Source of the DNA: Staphylococcus canis
Lineage (GTDB): Bacteria; Bacillota; Bacilli; Staphylococcales; Staphylococcaceae
DNA length: 32,171 nucleotides
Direction: 5' to 3'
Assembly (NCBI RefSeq): GCF_016238445.1
Contig: NZ_JABANU010000024.1
Coordinates: forward strand, 1 to 32,171
The notes below the pieces were generated by a model. That model was not told the origin of the DNA. It made no database searches and saw only the letters and a program-made list of their open reading frames with translations. Shown here piece by piece: positions 31,549 through 32,171 of the stretch. A program made the position numbers and the translations under genes. Positions within the stretch are counted from its first letter, which is position 1. Each line of letters starts with the position of its first letter.

Positions 31549-31619
31549 ATATATGTAAGGTTGATAGGACATCATCCTTACTACTGTTTACAACATTAAT
31601 GATGAAGGAGCGATGCATT

Positions 31620-32042
31620 ATGGCATTCCAAATGAAACCTTTTAACAACTCATTTTTCAATGTGAACACTAACGATATTTTTAAAGCACTTGATCAATCA
31701 TTGTTTAATACACAATCAATGATGACAGATATCAAAGAGCTTGACGATAAATATGTCGTAGAAGCGGCATTACCAGGCATGAATAAAGAAGATATTAAAA
31801 TTGATTTCGATCGCAACCTTTTAACAATTGAAGCAAATCAACAAACTGAAAACAATCAAGACGATGAAAACGGTCAATGGATTCACCGTGAACGTCAAAC
31901 AAGTTATATGAAACGTCAATTCTCATTCAATAACATTGACCGCGATAACATCAAAGCTGCTTATACAAACGGCATGTTAAACGTAACACTTCCAAAACGA
32001 CAAGCAGATGAAGATACAAGTTCAAATATTGAAATTGAATAA
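31620..32042 (+). CDS. Small heat shock protein, Hsp20/alpha-crystallin family
   Basis: 140 residues. N-terminal arm MAFQMKPFNNSFFNVNTND, alpha-crystallin domain about 35-128 (YVVEAALPGMNKEDIKIDF, RQTSYMKRQFSF, ending GMLNVTLPK), then a short tail (SSNIEIE) with an I-x-I motif for oligomer assembly. An ATP-independent chaperone that holds unfolding proteins. ATG 31620 with AAGGAG 9 nt upstream; the longer frame from 31530 starts inside the promoter. The CtsR operator places it under heat and protein-stress control. Confidence 0.92.
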   Translation: MAFQMKPFNNSFFNVNTNDIFKALDQSLFNTQSMMTDIKELDDKYVVEAALPGMNKEDIKIDFDRNLLTIEANQQTENNQDDENGQWIHRERQTSYMKRQFSFNNIDRDNIKAAYTNGMLNVTLPKRQADEDTSSNIEIE

Positions 32043-32076
32043 ACATGAAAGGGGCTGGGACATAAATACAGCTCCA

Positions 32077-32122
32077 AAAGAACCCCGCTAAGATTCCAAA
32101 TTGGATTTTAGCGGGGTTCTTT
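32077..32122. terminator. hsp20 terminator in a staphylococcal palindromic element
   Basis: AAAGAACCCCGCTAA (32077-32091) pairs perfectly with TTAGCGGGGTTCTTT (32108-32122), with an inner CCAA/TTGG. It is preceded by GGGGCTGGGACATAAATACA (32051-32070), a lead-in widespread in staphylococcal intergenic repeats. Downstream to 32171 I see no gene. Confidence 0.85.
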
Positions 32123-32171
32123 ATATAATTTACACATATTGTTTCAAAAAAATAAAGCCCTCACTTATAAT

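Overview
The window is a low-GC Firmicute chromosome segment, almost certainly from a Staphylococcus. It carries orthologues of staphylococcal genes that I recognise by sequence: lqo/mqo2, cstR, hypR-merA, mrgA, mhqR, lytM and azoR1. Ribosome binding sites are strong AGGAGG types with frequent TTG/GTG starts, and PerR, CtsR, MhqR, QsrR and WalR-like operator motifs lie where expected. The gene order is not that of S. aureus as I remember it, so a coagulase-variable or animal-associated species is more likely. I cannot fix the species.

Layout. 1-126 is the end of an IS3-family (IS150-like) element that cuts off a PTS-type regulator (127-366) whose promoter region has a CcpA cre site. 480-2770 is a TPP riboswitch with a visible terminator/antiterminator switch in front of a short-chain dehydrogenase and an FMN monooxygenase. 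msrA follows on the minus strand. 3391-3774 is a structured intergenic repeat with two full copies. 3889-5750 encodes a YkyA-like lipoprotein and an exported putative glycoside hydrolase. 5820-10532 holds cstR, a DUF4242 protein, an SsuABC/TauABC-type ABC transporter and an acyl-CoA-dehydrogenase-like flavoprotein, probably a sulfur-related set. 11041-12651 is lqo plus a 33-codon membrane protein gene. 12715-13077 encodes a small secreted protein made of 18-residue repeats. 13459-15406 is a BCCT transporter and a small unknown protein. 15463-16832 is an arylamine N-acetyltransferase and isochorismatase-like pair. 16963-20556 is hypR-merA and an FtsX-type ABC exporter. 20668-21111 is mrgA behind a PerR box.

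21.5-31.4 kb is an electrophile/quinone defence region: YceI, a DUF5996 protein, a QsrR-type operator in front of a ring-cleaving dioxygenase, flavin reductase, mhqD-like esterase and NAD(P)-binding protein, then mhqR with its operator, a second dioxygenase (mhqE), DoxX and azoR. lytM, with a WalR-like box, sits between DoxX and azoR. The window closes with a CtsR-controlled small heat shock protein.

How it fits together. Much of the right two thirds answers reactive electrophiles: HypR/MerA for hypohalous acids, PerR/MrgA for peroxide, MhqR and QsrR for quinones, CstR for persulfide. The features I consider least explained are the riboswitch-controlled SDR/monooxygenase pair, the 18-residue repeat protein, the bulged-stem intergenic repeat, the decayed hydrolase gene where mhqD normally sits after mhqE, and the two stacked operator types upstream of azoR.
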